Shown here: positions 1 to 12,209 of the stretch, one piece after another
Layout of the letters: each line of letters opens with the position of its first letter
Numbering within the stretch: the first letter of the stretch is position 1
From: Stratiolaelaps scimitus
Taxonomy: Eukaryota > Arthropoda > Arachnida > Mesostigmata > Laelapidae
Direction of reading: 5' to 3'
Length of the DNA stretch: 64,000 nucleotides
Assembly: GCA_019614645.1 (NCBI GenBank)
Contig: JABWDB010000038.1
Span: forward strand, 682,001 to 746,000
Made by a program: the position numbers and the translations under genes
The notes under the pieces: generated by a model
Databases searched by the model: none
Seen by the model: only the letters and a program-made list of their open reading frames with translations
Told to the model about the DNA's origin: nothing

Positions 1-1230
1 AACCAGTTTACTGCTATCCCTACCCCGGCCTTCATAGCACCCCCAGACAGCGGTGCTAGTGTCCGCTAAAGGAATCAAGCGACGGCCTCTGATTTCTCTT
101 CCACTCTGTCTTCCCATCCTACCGTGAGCCCTATCCACGCGAGTTCCTTTAACTCTTGCCACTCCTCCTTCCGGAACTAACTCGACGATTTTCTCTCTTC
201 TCCGAGCAAATTGCTCACTTTGAGCACCCCGCGATCCGTTCGCCTCCGACAGGAATTTTCACTCCCTCTCCATCCTCTAAAGGCGCCTCACTCGTTTGCC
301 TTGCCGAATTCCGTCGTCTCCGGCAAAAACACTGGCCATAGAACCGACCGAAGTTTTCGGTCCTCCTCTGGGTCGACTTCTTCCCTTCGCTTGCGGGGAT
401 TTCGAGACCTCCGCTCCCTCTCGCTCTCTGCTCGCTGCAAAATCAAGCAAATGCTGTCTGTCCTAGCGGACCTACTCGTCCCCGCGAAAAAGACCCACGC
501 CTATCCAAGCAAGCTGCAATGACAGCAAACAGCGGAAGCAGCAATGGTAGCAAAGTGGCCTTGCCTGCATTGCGTGCGCGTCGTGTTGAGTTCAGTTGAG
601 TTGCAGAAGGCGCATTGGAAAAAGGCCGCACGGGTCGCTGCTGCGTAACATGGCGTGGATGGGTATTGCATCAGGCTAAAGGTTTCTCGCTGCTGCTGTT
701 GCCATAGCTGCAGGCCTGCCTAGGTAGTGAATTATAAAACAACATGAAGTCAGTACAACTACGAACAGAGGCAGGCAGAGAGAGAGAGAAGTGCCACAGG
801 CCGAGCTGCGGCTGTACCTCGAGGGCTGAATGCACGTATCGACAACCATGTTACTACTACTGCTGCTGCTGCCACCAGCAACACACCCAACGAAACCCCC
901 GCACACGAGCTTACACCGTTCCGAAGCGAGCAGCATCCTACGTACCTATATATCTATCTACCACTGGTTCGGGCGACTCTGCGTTTACTTTCTCGCTCAC
1001 AGACTCAACCAACACTCCACCTTTCCTCCCGACGCAGCGCACTCCTCCTCCTCCTTAATGTCCCGGCGGACGTCTCTCCCACGCTTGTTGGCCACTCGTG
1101 TGTCGAATTCCGCAGTGGAACAGAGTCATTGCTTTCATAGATTGCATATACGACATACTGCAGGGGGAACTACAGCTCGTTTCAGTTGCGCCTCCGTTAC
1201 CTTCAGTTCAGATGACTTTATTAATAGGAA
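1..1230. other. GC-rich stretch, no confident gene
   Basis: This stretch is richer in C and T on the + strand than the DNA that follows. It contains short trinucleotide runs (CTG/CTA near 855-873, CTC near 1040-1055) and a short GA run near 777-790. Several frames are open at once (for example 211-522 and 830-1357 on +, 443-631 and 676-936 on -), and none resembles a known protein. The 830-1357 frame begins with a Leu run encoded by the CTG repeat and runs into the tRNA-like repeat at 1235-1306, which argues that it is a chance frame. The texture would fit a promoter or 5'UTR, but no core promoter can be fixed. Confidence 0.5.
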
Positions 1231-1234
1231 TATG

Positions 1235-1306
1235 TCATTTTACGGGAGTCGAACCTACGATCCCTATGTTTTAATCCTCAACCACGAATCGCGTAACGCT
1301 TCGTCT
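1235..1306 (-). repeat. tRNA-derived SINE-like head (B box GGTTCGACTCC)
   Basis: Read on the - strand, positions 1255 to 1244 give GGTTCGACTCCC, a perfect match to the RNA polymerase III B box (GGTTCGANTCC). About 20-37 bases upstream, at 1292-1275, lies GCGATTCGTGGTTGAGGA, which resembles a tRNA D-arm/A box. The spacing fits tRNA geometry, but the bases expected to form the acceptor stem do not pair and the T stem is poor. It is therefore read as a tRNA-derived retroposon head or a decayed tRNA pseudogene, not a working tRNA gene. No clear body homologous to the repeat at 15.3 kb follows. Confidence 0.5.
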
Positions 1307-1783
1307 TGGACTGCTCCCACTTTTGCATCCCAAGCATCCACTCCCCTCAATAAATGAATGAAAGTTGGAAAACTAGATATGCGTGATTCTGTCGATACTG
1401 AGTGCTTGTCGCCTGGGACGGTGCAATGAGTATCAAACTCCTGACGAAAATATCACGGCGCACAGCTACGTCTTATGAATGAAACGATCACAGACGAGAT
1501 AAACACACAACAGGCACGAGTTTCGAGACCTCTTTTAGGATCATGTCCTTTAACCACACCAAGCAGCAACACGCCAGAGTGGCACTGTGTACCACCAAGT
1601 TATCCGACTATGCGTACGAAAGCTCGGTGAAATATAGCTCATATGCGCCACAGTTATCCTATTAGACAACACCGATGGTCAGTTCGAAGATGGTAACAGA
1701 ACGCACACACACTCTTCTTTTCCCTATAATGTGAGATGCATTTTTTGAGCTGAGTGGGCACGAAAAGAAAAAGTGGTGTATAA

Positions 1784-1812
1784 ACAACAGCAACAGCAGC
1801 AGCAACAACAAC
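1784..1812. repeat. CAG/CAA trinucleotide microsatellite
   Basis: An interrupted CAA/CAG run of about nine units. On + it would code for polyglutamine in the short frame 1773-1955, but that frame has no other protein-like quality. Confidence 0.9.
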
Positions 1813-3030
1813 CTGATAATTTCCATGTTCAACCTGAAGTTCTTTGCTTTCGTTCGTCGACCACGGTAGATATCGTTCGAGATCCACGACATTCATTTAA
1901 GAGTAGGCGTCTGAGCGTGTATATGAAAGTGGGCTCACTGACAGACAGAGCTTGACAGTTCAATGCCATTCGATCCGATCTTTCGATGTCTATCGAGAAG
2001 ATAAAGTTACTAACAACGACGAAACTACGACGCGACGCTGATTCGGAAGAGCGCCCTGAGTGCACCTCAATACTGTGTTTGATTCAGTGACGTCAGATAG
2101 CGCCCTTGCATCCCGGAATTCCGATGTTGTCGTGGCACCTACTCTTTAGCAGCCAGTTCTTTGCTCGCTTGCTTTGAGTAAGAGCTCGGATGATCTACGT
2201 ATGGCAACTAGCTATGTAGATTTCTGCATCTCCAGTTTCTTACATTTCTCGTAGTAATGCATCGATACGGATAAGTACTGAGAAATGTCAGACAAGAGAA
2301 ATGCTGGGAGCCCTTCAGCCGCACACAAGAGTCTCCTACTCATCATCGACTGGAGACGACTACTACTGCTACCACTAGGGTCTGGTCATGGCGTCTGTGA
2401 ATAAGAGCCCACCAGAATGTTAATAATAATGAATCTATGAGCAATGATAATCGCGTGTTGCGTTGAAGGTTCATAGTTGTGTGGAAGATGACAGGGTTAT
2501 GTGATTTCAATGGAAAATAAAAACAGTGAGAACTATCTATATTTAAATAAATTTAGACGTAATGCATTGTGGTTTCTTGCTTCTAGACACAAAACAAGAA
2601 ACCATAACGCAGCATCGTGCTCTCTGTTTATCTCTATCGCTCGTTGAAATCTGTGTAGGGAGGCGGCATTTAGCTCGGAAATAGCAATCGCGTACCAGTT
2701 AATTAGTCAATTTTATTAAAATTAGATCTCCCTTGCCAAAGGACCCTGAAGCCCAATGGCTGCTATACAGAAAGAGGTCACTCGAACCTCGTTGATTTCG
2801 AGGTGAATTGCGGCCATCGGATCCGCCTCCAAAGACTAAAACCATCAATTCTGTTTCGAGGTGACAGTATGAAAGTATCAGTCTACACAATTTTGAAAAT
2901 CGTACCTGTTTAAAAGGGATAATAATAAACCCACATACATGTATACTACTGTACAATACTCTGCAATAATGCCACTCGATGGATAGCTATCATGTCCCGT
3001 GGAGACCACCGTACCCTTATGCAGCATACA

Positions 3031-3048
3031 GAAAACACACGGTTTCAA
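3031..3048 (+). repeat. Weak B-box-like remnant
   Basis: The string GGTTTCAATCCCCACTCG resembles the B-box region of the repeat at 15362-15379 (GGTTCGATCCCCACCGCA). The upstream bases do not form a convincing A box. This may be a decayed SINE head or a chance match. Confidence 0.2.
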
Positions 3049-4237
3049 TCCCCACTCGTATTAAATCAGAACAAGCTCTCAGTATGGTGACCAAGCCTGG
3101 TGTATTTATTTCATACAAAGAGCTATGAATAAATTTACTTCCAAGGTCCGACTTGCTCTGTGGCTCATAGGTAAATTTCATTTGTGCAACGACACTCCTT
3201 GAAGCTCCACTATGTATGCTAAGACCAGCCCAAAGGAAAATAATCGTCCACGACTAAGGTTGCGATGAGATCAGTTCCAGAGGGAGTCCGATTTCTTATA
3301 CTAGACAACCCTGATGTCACTTTAAGTCTCTCCTCGAAATCTGCTTGTGTAGGGAACCAGTATATTATAGGATGTCATCTTGGAATTGTTAGAATGGTCC
3401 CAGCAGAAGATCTCGAAAAGCCCGAAAATAATGTGGCCATCGCCAAGTTCCCTTGCCTGACAAGGCTCTCTAGCAGCCCTCGAGTTTACGCTTACATTCG
3501 TTAGCTTTGAGGATGTGCAAACGGGAAGACGAAGAATTCATTTGGTTAGGAATATGCGGCGAGAAAACAGCACCAAGACAATCGCTGATGAGATTGTGCT
3601 AATAGTGAATGAGTGCGTAAGGACAAGCATCCGGTTGTTTAGACGAGGTTTTAAATTTATAATAGAAAAATACAGATTTTGTTAAGTATTGTGCAGCTGC
3701 CTTGAGAGAACGAGTGGCGAGAAATTGAGCAGCGAACTACTTGGTGAAAATGGAACAACACTTTGGGGCTGTGATGAAGTGAGCCCATCAGATAGCGTGA
3801 ATATGAAGCTTGGCGTCTGTCTGAACAAAAATACAGTGCAAATCGCCTTTTGGGGGTAATCGAGGGAAGCCCGGAGACTGTTTCTTCCAGATGTTTATTG
3901 GAGAACAGTCGAGGATTTCAGCTTTACGATTAGTAATTTTATTCTTTTGTGTTTTAAATATACAAAATTGTGTAGGTATATTTTTATATAACGGGTAACT
4001 GTAAATGTTTTTACTGGCTCAGGTAGGGCGCGAGATTGTAGATTTCCATCGGAGTGTGGATACTTTCCGAGATAAGCGTCGGCCGAGGTCGACATACTGG
4101 ACAAAAAGTACTATTTTTAATATTATCTTAATAAATATTATGGAAGAGTTCTATAGCTAAAAAGAGGGTTGAAAATATATCGCCTCAGTTTAGTAATGCA
4201 AATGCAGGTGCCAAACATATATTAAAAGTCCCAAATT

Positions 4238-4272
4238 GTAGCGTTCTATATTAAGCCCACTTCGTCGAAACT
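4238..4272 (-). repeat. Possible fragment of the 15.3-kb SINE-like family
   Basis: The + strand reads TATTAAGCCCACTTCGTCGA here, similar to ATAAATAGACCCACTGCTGCGA beside the copy at 36.5 kb. The diagnostic AACATTTAACG core is absent, so the assignment is weak. Confidence 0.2.
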
Positions 4273-4690
4273 ATTTGTCCATTTCGTTGTTACATTTTTT
4301 TGCGTGAAAGCGAGGTTGACCGCTCCAATAATCAGTAGTTCGAAATTAGTGACTTATCCAAAAAGCAATGTAATTAGTAGTGATGTTAAATGAAATGGTG
4401 TAAAAGACTTTCCAACCTATTTTTCCTAATCACTTAATTCAACATTTTCTCGCCTGCTCTATGGGAAAAACTATGGCAAATCAGCGTGTCCACGTCGTCG
4501 TCACTCTCCCTTACCTAAGGGACAATATGTCATCATTTTGTTTCCACATACATGTTTCATATGTTATTACCGGTGTGATTGACATTTGTGTCTTGTAACA
4601 GGAGGCGCGATTATTAAGCAAACTGAATATGAGGTAAAATGAAGCTTTTACCTCGCTTACAAATAGGAGATATACATATATATTATTAGC
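4273..4690. other. Non-coding, nothing recognised
   Basis: AT-rich sequence with no open frame or repeat that I can support. Confidence 0.5.
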
Positions 4691-4777
4691 TATGAATCTC
4701 TAAATAAAAATAATCTCTAAATCTCTATGAATATCTAAACAAAAGAAGTTCTAAATCTCTATGAATCGCTAAAAAAA
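4691..4777. repeat. Short tandem repeat, 34-35 bp period, about 2.5 copies
   Basis: Units begin TATGAATCTCTAAA, TATGAATATCTAAA and TATGAATCGCTAAA. The first two also share the distal part TCTAAATCTC. The third is truncated. Unit lengths are 35 and 34 bases, and divergence between units is modest. Confidence 0.8.
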
Positions 4778-5638
4778 CTGAATACAATTCGGGACCCTTG
4801 AATTCCGTATTAGCGAGCTAAAACCGGATCGGCACCAATGAGTCGTCGGTCTTGTGGCCTCATACATTTTTAATTATGTTTTTGAGTTAGCTTTAAACTG
4901 CTTTATTATTGCCTGTCGAAAATAATCATGCCTGAACGGTACAAAGATGTTCTCCTCTCTCTCTCACTTTTTCTGTTTCTCTCATATCCATTTAGAACCC
5001 GCTTAATAAGCCGGCATAATCCTCGTTAGAGTGATTTATCTCGCTGTTGACTCTTCTAGCTAGATGTGACAGAGGGATCTGGTTGCCCGTTTTGCGCCAT
5101 GCGGACAAAACGGAACGAATAACCGCCGTAAGAGAATGCAGCTCGCAGAATGCCGGTCACAATTTTTCTCTGTATAGGCTCGTGCTTGGCTCATCAAGCT
5201 AAATGAAGCCTCTCATACGTGCCTTCCCCGGCAAACTACAAGTCTGATAAATGAAGCTAGAAGCAGCGCGAATATTCGATACCGACTGATTTGAACTGAA
5301 ACGATTGAGACAGTCGATTCATTAAACATATCCTTAAAACTAGTATGCACAGTATGGGAGATACTCACAAACGTACATAGATAAGCTATTCTGAAGAAAT
5401 CTAGCACAGAAATAAGTGCAATCATATATGTCGCTCACTACAGTGCGGTTTCGAAAGCAGCTGGAAATATGCGTCTACATCTTGACCTAAATATTTAACA
5501 CGCAGTGATAAAACACAGATGCATAACAAGCATATATATACATATATATATTGTGCCCAACGCAATATATACACTGCGGAACGACGTGTTTTTGTCCAAC
5601 GTTATTATATCTTCTAACTGCTCTCACCTAAAAATAAA
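4778..5638. other. Non-coding; one hairpin and short AT runs
   Basis: This stretch holds a strong hairpin at 5087-5113, a short CT run near 4955-4975 and short (AT) runs near 5530-5550. The 70-codon frame on - (5213-5425) has no recognised similarity. Confidence 0.5.
5087..5113. other. Hairpin, 8-bp stem plus inner 3-bp stem
   Basis: CCGTTTTG at 5087-5094 pairs perfectly with CAAAACGG at 5106-5113. Inside, CGC (5095-5097) can pair with GCG (5101-5103) across the loop CAT, leaving GA bulged. No flanking gene is known, so the role is unknown. Confidence 0.6.
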
Positions 5639-5691
5639 TTTTCCGGGCTGACCCACAGTCAACATTTAACGTCTACGGTACTGCTCTCACC
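5639..5691 (-). repeat. SINE-like body fragment (15.3-kb family)
   Basis: The + strand carries TTTTCCGGGCTGACCC followed by CAACATTTAACGTCTACGG and TACTGC. This is the reverse complement of the body of the repeat at 15.3 kb (GCAATACCATGGACGTTAAA then GCCCGGAAA), so this copy points to -. No tRNA-like head is visible next to it, as expected for a 5'-truncated or decayed copy. Confidence 0.65.
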
Positions 5692-6814
5692 TAAAAGCTT
5701 TGGGTTTAACAACCTCCTAGCCTTCATCATAAATCGGTGAACTGCATCTTTTTAAAGCACTCCTGTATACCCAGATCAACCAGTTTCGAGGCATAATCTT
5801 ATGTTATTTAGACAAACAATTTTCTAACAATAATACAGCGTCTCATTTGATTCTTAGGCACCGATGTGGATCAGTGCATTTACTCATTCGAAAACGCAAT
5901 GATATAATGTCTGAAGGCTGATCCAAAAGTTCCAAAAATTTGGGTAGAAAATATGACATGTTTATTAAATTGTCCAAATTTCTATTTATCTCTAGTTAAG
6001 TAACCCTCCTCAACGCCAACTATTGCGAACAGATAACGTAAATGTGTCACCTTCTTTTCATTTCTGGATGTTTTTTTAACATTTGGTGTTTCGGTACTCG
6101 CTTGTAGGATTTCCCTGTGATTTCTTTAGCTATTCGTCCTTCATTCATGTCTTTATATTTACCTTTGCGGGAATAGACAAAGTCATAAGAAGGTAGGCGT
6201 GGCAAATACAGGAGTTAATGAATAAATGCAAGCTGGTTGTTTGCAAAGGATTGACTTTAGCAGCCCAGTATGGACAACTGAATTACTACACAAGCAGAAA
6301 CCCACGAGGCGTTCCTTCAGAGTTCTGGCCTCGTGCGACGAATAAACGCAGGCAAATCTTCTTAGGAATACACTCTAATAGTGTAACAACTGTACGCAAA
6401 AATCGCATAGCATAGGCAGACAGAATCCTTTCATTTCTTCTAAACTTTCCTCATCTAGCGACCTAAAAGGCAGCCTGGAATAACGTCTGGGCTCCGGGCT
6501 ATTCTGGAAACCATCATATTGTTACGATTTGTATTCGTTATAACGTGTACTGCAAGTTATTAATGTATTTTCCTTACGAGTCAGACAAGGCCCACTCAGA
6601 CAACCCAACACAAGTGTCTCATTTCTTTTTGCTCCTATATACACACACGCATATATATATATATATTTTGTCCTTATATATATTTACCAGAAATTTGTAT
6701 CCGTATGATACTAGTACCGTTGCGTTAATCTCATATTATACCGTGAACTGTGTAGAATTAGCATCCTTACATCTTACCTATGTCAGCATAACAGTCATAA
6801 TAGCATTTCTATAA
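5692..6814. other. Non-coding; possible transposon end near 5.9 kb
   Basis: No recognised gene. GGCTGATCCAAAAGTTCC near 5917 resembles a mariner-type terminal repeat, but no partner end or transposase remnant follows. A compound AC/AT microsatellite lies at 6641-6666. Confidence 0.4.
6641..6666. repeat. Compound AC/AT microsatellite
   Basis: A short ACACACACGC run passes into an uninterrupted AT run. Confidence 0.9.
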
Positions 6815-7048
6815 ATCAGATGGATACAGGGATCGAGTATTCAGGTTGTGGGCTCCGCAACCCCCCCGATGGTGATAATCTTTCCAAAGATTTCCCCAGA
6901 GAGACTCCCGGTGCCGTCACAGGGCTTAACTAATGGTACACCTCGTCGAAGCTTCTTTGACCAATTTTTTTCGCAACTCAATCCACTATGTCCGTCATAT
7001 TCCGATCTCGCTCTCACTGGTCCATCCAATTTCACTCTCTCATACTGA
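6815..7048 (+). pseudogene. Possible decayed DDE transposase fragment (pogo/Tigger/CENP-B-like)
   Basis: An open stretch of 77 codons after a TAA at 6812 contains the string SATPPMVIIFPKISPERLP. It resembles the segment of DDE_1-type transposases (pogo, Tigger, jerky/CENP-B relatives) where an 'S.sG...PPM.IFP+' stretch lies between the first two catalytic Asp residues. Further on, SFFDQFFSQLNPLCPS and GPSNFTLS sit roughly where those proteins have 'F..WF..F....P' and the 'LDGH.SHT' motif. The catalytic Asp of the second motif is not present (TGP instead of DGH), and the interval is about ten residues short, so any protein is broken. There is no Met start. The opposite strand is also open (6841-7059), so chance is a real alternative. 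A 40-bp inverted repeat follows at once. Confidence 0.25.
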
Positions 7049-7052
7049 AAGA

Positions 7053-7092
7053 TGATCAAATCCTTCCGTCTATGGGGAGGAAGCTTTGATCA
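7053..7092. other. Inverted repeat TGATCAAA...TTTGATCA
   Basis: TGATCAAA at 7053-7060 pairs with TTTGATCA at 7085-7092. Inside, CTTCC (with one bulge) can pair with GGAAG, giving about 13 bp of stem around a 9-11 base loop. It directly follows the possible transposase remnant and could be a transposon-end structure, but no second copy was seen. Confidence 0.55.
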
Positions 7093-10000
7093 GCGGCCAG
7101 TCCTGTTCGCTTTCGCGGCATTTTTTCCATAAATAAGCATTGCACCTATTTGCTTTAGAAATGAACCTCTATTCCAATTAAGCTCAGATATTATTAGGAT
7201 ATTGTGATTCGTCTTGAGGACGAAAAGTAAACTTAATTTACATAGCCAACATTCATTATAAACTTGCTCGGCTATTGTTGCAGTCCAAATATAGAAAGCG
7301 TGTTTTAATGTACATTTCATGTATGATCTTATCACATTTTATTTCTTTATCCATAATGAGAGCTAACGCAGAAGTCTTCGATAACCAAACTTCTAAAGCA
7401 GCTTTGCATTTTTTAAAAACAAAACCTTTATATCTATTGCAATTAACCTTTTATCGATTAATTATACAATGTATTCTCTTTCGGATATTGACTACTATGT
7501 ATTGTATGTCTTAAAACACACAATTATTAGAGAAGATAGGCAGAGGACCCAGGCGGGTTACTATATCATATAACATATAGGAGTTTATTATTTTTGTATA
7601 AAACTAAGCTCGAAACAGCATTCGCCAGTCAATTAAAATCAATTGAGACGACGGCATCATGGTTTGGGTAACTTCGAAGTGGTTGACCTAAACATTATTT
7701 TGTTAGACAAAATAAGCAGGCGATGTTGTCCTGTTGTAGATTGGCTGTTCAGGTATGTGAACCATTTCAGCTCAATTCAACTCAGACACTCCTTTATTTA
7801 GAGCCAAGGAGGCTGCCCATTTACAGCGGTTTTAGCAAATATTATTTTACATCGGGGATTGTTACTGCACTGAGTTTGTCAGTTTGTAGTCTTAAGCATT
7901 AGCAGGCGAGCCGCACTCTAGGCGTAAACATGATTTATGCGTTCAGTGCACGCGACCTTGAATACACTGATAGTTTGGCCACTACATAACTTATTTCCAT
8001 GTAACGTAAATAATCTATCAGCCATGTGAAGCATACTAACATCAGCAGCATCATGAAGATCACCTATATAAACTTAAGAGTGATGGAGTCTCTGGCAACT
8101 TCACACCTTTCACTGACCCTGCAAATAAATCTATGTTGCGCTCTTTCTTAGACATCTATGTGTTTCATCAAAGACTGTCACTAAACCACAGAACAATACA
8201 ACAGCTTGGGAACAACCAAAGTATTGTACAGCGTAACGTAGATGTTAACTTTATTAACAATCAAGCATTGGTAAATGGAATTTCACATAGAGTTTACAGA
8301 CCGGACCACTTTTGTAATATGAGGGTTCAAGTCAAGGAGCGGGCGGACGACTACGCGCATGTCCGTCCCATTTCTGTGAAATCCCCTTTTGCATTTACGG
8401 GCCAATGGAAAAGCATATTTATGTATGTTGATGCCATATTTTTGAACTGGTGAAAAACTTTCCCCTTTACTCCAGGTCTAGCCTCTTAATTGCATGCCAA
8501 TTGATTGCCTATCTAAGTGCCTTATACATACAAATATAGAAATAAAGTATTTTTATCCAACCAAATTAAGGGAGTGGATTAAATGTATTTCATTCTAAAT
8601 ACACTTCGTAGTGTTTTTTTTAATTTTGTAACGATACTGGGTAAATTCAGTCCAATATTTTGTACCGAATAAGAGAGTACCGTATATTATATTAGATAAG
8701 ATTTAATGAGGGAAGAGTATATTGAATATCGGTCCATGAAATATTCCTTAAATCGTTTAGAAGAGCGCATCCTTATATTTATTGTGCCATTTCGATGTGA
8801 ATAAGCCACGGAACGTTAGGCCACTGCAAAGCGTATTCAGACGAACCTTTTCGAAGTTGCCAACACACCGTCTCGTTGGAGTCTTTTGAACAGTCTAACG
8901 TCAGTAGCGATTTTGCTATAAAGGGCAAGGGCTCATACATTCTTATGGAAGACCATATCGTTAATTGACTCTCCGAATAAATCCGGACTGCCATTTTTCA
9001 AATTTTTTTCAATCTATTCTTTAATTCATAGGGATCCGATGCACGAGGGTCAAAGGCCGTTGACGACTAATCTGTTTAAGGTGTAATAATTCTACGTTGC
9101 AGAATTTGGTATAGCACATGAGTGGTATCTGATACTCAATTTCTCTCTATGGGTAGTTGTGAGTTGGATCACTAGGATTTTTATCTTACCTATATTAATA
9201 CAAAGATTTTTAACGTTCGGCCAATAGTTACTAATTGCCACATACTTTGTTACGTTTTGTTTTAATTAATTTCTCGTACTGCCTGCAGCTAGTATGTAAG
9301 TGTCATTCGAGAATTGTACAATGCTCAGTATTGTATAGAATTCATGTAGGTAATTTATGTACATGTTGAAGAGGTCCCATGAGAGAGCCATGGTGCTCTG
9401 CATCATCATTGCTGAATGTGTTGGTGGACAAATTCAGACGTTATACAATTTGTTCGTTAGATACGATTCAGTTATTTGCTTGCATTATTGTCGAGTCCGA
9501 AACATGCTAACCTGTCTATTTATATATATAGCGTTTCCGCGTTACTATCAAATACATTTTTAAGTCGAAGAAAAATGAGTGATGTCTTTTTATATTTGTT
9601 ATGGCCCATCCATGATAGTCTCATATTAGTACCGTAGCATCTTCAGTACTAATAATTGTTTTTCGAGCTGACCCTCAGCTGTGTTCCCCCATCTGATAAG
9701 CCTCTATTCTTAGCCTTAGGTATTACTATGAGGACCTGTCGGGGCCGTCTTCAGGACTGCTTCTTATTCTGAAGCCATATTGAGAGCTTCATTGTTTTTC
9801 AGGGATGGGGTTAGCTGAGCATTAAACGCTTGCCCCAATATTATATTTTACCAAAAGCAGTAAAGAAAGCTTTATCAACTGGCGTAATATTTTATTCTAT
9901 GTCGGATATTGATTATGACTGTGCGTCTGCAAATACTGGAGTTATTCACCCTTTTGGACAACCTGTGGAGAGGTACCCTCACTAATGCTGAATTCAAAAT

Positions 10001-10519
10001 AATGTTGCCGCAACCAAGCAAATATAATAATTAACACATTTTTAAAGTATGAAACTTATATAACCACATTTTGTGGAAGCAACTTATAACATGGCATATT
10101 ATTATAGATGAGAAATATAAGTGGACTGCCGCAAAATCTAAGTGCAATGCAAAATGTCAAGAAAGACACCCTACCTTGTCCACTTTTTATAATTGTGGAA
10201 AAAGCGAAGTCGACCAAATTTAGTAACAGGATGGCTAGCGCCAAAAGAATGTATTCTCTTTCCTATATCTCAAAAGAACTCTCAATCAGGTTAATAAGTC
10301 ACCTTGTGTGCGAAGGGAGGTTCTTCCCTTAGGTTTTGCCGAGGTTGTTTGAAAGCCAGCGTTTCTAAGGCTCGGTATCAAAGCGCCGATGTTCATTAAT
10401 AACATCAACGTGAATAGTTTGTCTCGACCTTTGGACCACAAAAGTCACATCAAAGACAACCGTTATTTTAATATGACTATCCAATCAAGCGTAAAACTCT
10501 GCAAACTCTATCGAATGAC
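7093..10519. other. Long AT-rich non-coding stretch
   Basis: Frames of 60-106 codons occur on both strands (for example 7275-7514, 8133-8453 and 8779-8994), and none is recognised. A B-box-like GGGTTCAAGTC at 8323-8333 has no supporting A box. A GAGCTGACCCTCAG string at 9665 is a weak match to the dispersed repeat at 5.64 kb. Otherwise I see nothing. Confidence 0.45.
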
Positions 10520-10541
10520 ATATATATATATATATATATAA
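10520..10541. repeat. (AT)n microsatellite
   Basis: About eleven uninterrupted AT units. Confidence 0.95.
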
Positions 10542-12209
10542 TTGGGTGTCTTAATATAAATAATGATTAATGACACAGTTGAGCACAGGGTGTGATGCCG
10601 AGGCTATCATTGTTCTGGAGCCATGCTTCCCTGTAATATTTCACAGTATACATTTAAGAAGTACCGTGAATGTTAAGGTCGAAAAGTAAGCGAAATAATT
10701 CACAAATAGATATCCCAGAAGGCATTAAACCTGATTGAAACTCTTGAAACGCTGGCGATAGTCTGCGAAGAAAAGTTTTCTGTATTTGTGAATACCTAAA
10801 TCAACAATTAAGCAATGTGACCTTTTTGGCATAAAGTATCGGCACCTTGTGGCGGGCCGCTCAACACTTCGTCTTGCTATGTGGTAACGAATCGTAAGTA
10901 AAACAAAACGTTACCTTCAGCTATTTTCTCGCCATTGTCGACATAAATTTGTAAAATTGTTCCTCTACTTTTATCAACCGTGCATATAGAAATAATAATT
11001 CAGACGTCTGTAGTTGCTATAGCTATCCCACAACCCTGTGTTGATTTGAAAATCAAACTTTTTGCTTATTCCGTAGAATCTGAAGCGTTGTGTTATATTA
11101 ATAATGAAACATTTAATACTGAAATCGTTTAAGCAGATCGTTGGAACGTACATATACATCACATGAATAGCTGCATATAGGGTATTCGTCAACTTACACA
11201 ATCGTCTGGAAGACGAGCGAACGGAAATCTTAAAACGGTCGCTTGTTTTGCAATTTTTTCAGTAACTGTACATATCTAGATGGTAATCATTTAAGGCAGA
11301 AAAGGAGAATACAAAAATCCACAAATATCCACGGTATCCACGGTACTCTCTTATTCTTCTAGTTATCTCAGCAGACGCAACAATATCTCGAAGTGTTGGT
11401 GGCATATTAAGCCAAGTATTCAGGATTCGAAGGAAACTTCTCATGAACTTGTTCGCATCAGTGGTGAAATATATCAGTATTTTTTACAACACACGAGTGG
11501 CTCACACAAAAGGATGAGCATATTTCTCAATTGAAGCAGTCAGTACTGTCTCGAAAAATATCTATGCGACATGATCTTTTGAGGCGAGACTATCCTTGAT
11601 GGAGATAGTCTAATCTAATGACATGATTGGGGAGTTTGGGCTGATAATCCAGGTAAATACAATGTCAGCACATAAGTCAAAAAGCATTACTACTAATGAT
11701 GCAATAAAATATCCTTGTGTCGTCCTTGGACAAACAAAACAACTGTTCCTGTGAGCTAGCAAAGGCACGCGTACCTAATTTACAATCGACAGTACATCCT
11801 AATAAACTTGAATGAGGAGACGAACTTGTGGAAGGGCTCGGGCGACGTCTTTCCGACGTTAATAGCCAATAACATCTCTGTTTCGCTATTTACGGAAAAG
11901 TTTGACCGATGCGTCGTCCAGCATCCAAAAATCGCCTGCATGTGATTAGTTATCCCAATGAAGGATGTTAGCGCTAGTGTTCGGAACACAAATACTTTTT
12001 GCTACGGATCACCAAACAATAAATTGATCTCCGGCAACTGTGCACCTAATTCATGCCGAGGTCATAGACATTTTTATGGGCGTTGTGAAGATTTGGGCCG
12101 AGCAAAAACCCTTGACACGCAGCTGTTCACTATGTCATAGCCAAAGTAAAGCGGAAGCTAATTCTACTATATATAACGGTTACAAAGGAATTATTTATGT
12201 TGTACAGGG
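10542..12209. other. Non-coding AT-rich DNA with one hairpin
   Basis: Nothing coding is recognised. GTACCGTGAATGTTAA at 10661-10676 is a weak forward-strand match to the SINE-like core at 15.43 kb. The 11.80-11.95 kb segment is open on both strands but matches nothing I know. Confidence 0.45.
11587..11611. other. Hairpin AGACTATC...GATAGTCT
   Basis: A perfect 8-bp stem (11587-11594 with 11604-11611) around a 9-base loop. No associated gene. Confidence 0.55.

Larger units (their letters stand above)
1310..4237. other. AT-richer non-coding DNA, little structure
   Basis: No open frame here resembles a known protein, and the small frames (60-85 codons) on both strands are at chance length. The contents that can be named are a CAG/CAA run at 1784-1812 and a weak B-box-like string at 3031-3048. 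Nothing else stands out. Confidence 0.5.

Noticed and set aside
830..1357. Longest + frame (175 codons) with a leucine-rich start like a signal peptide
   Set aside because: The Leu run is encoded by a CTG repeat, the frame runs into the tRNA-like repeat on the other strand, and the length is within chance for this much DNA.
7275..7514. Reverse-hydrophobic 79-codon + frame with a faint likeness to the C-terminal end of arthropod gustatory receptors
   Set aside because: The TYhhhhhQF signature is absent and the likeness is only general hydrophobicity.
8323..8333. B-box-like GGGTTCAAGTC
   Set aside because: No A box at a suitable distance and no T-stem pairing.
10582..10593. CACAGGGTGTGA, partly like the transposon-end motif at 30.9 kb
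   Set aside because: The match stops after ten bases; the rest of the 25-bp end is absent.
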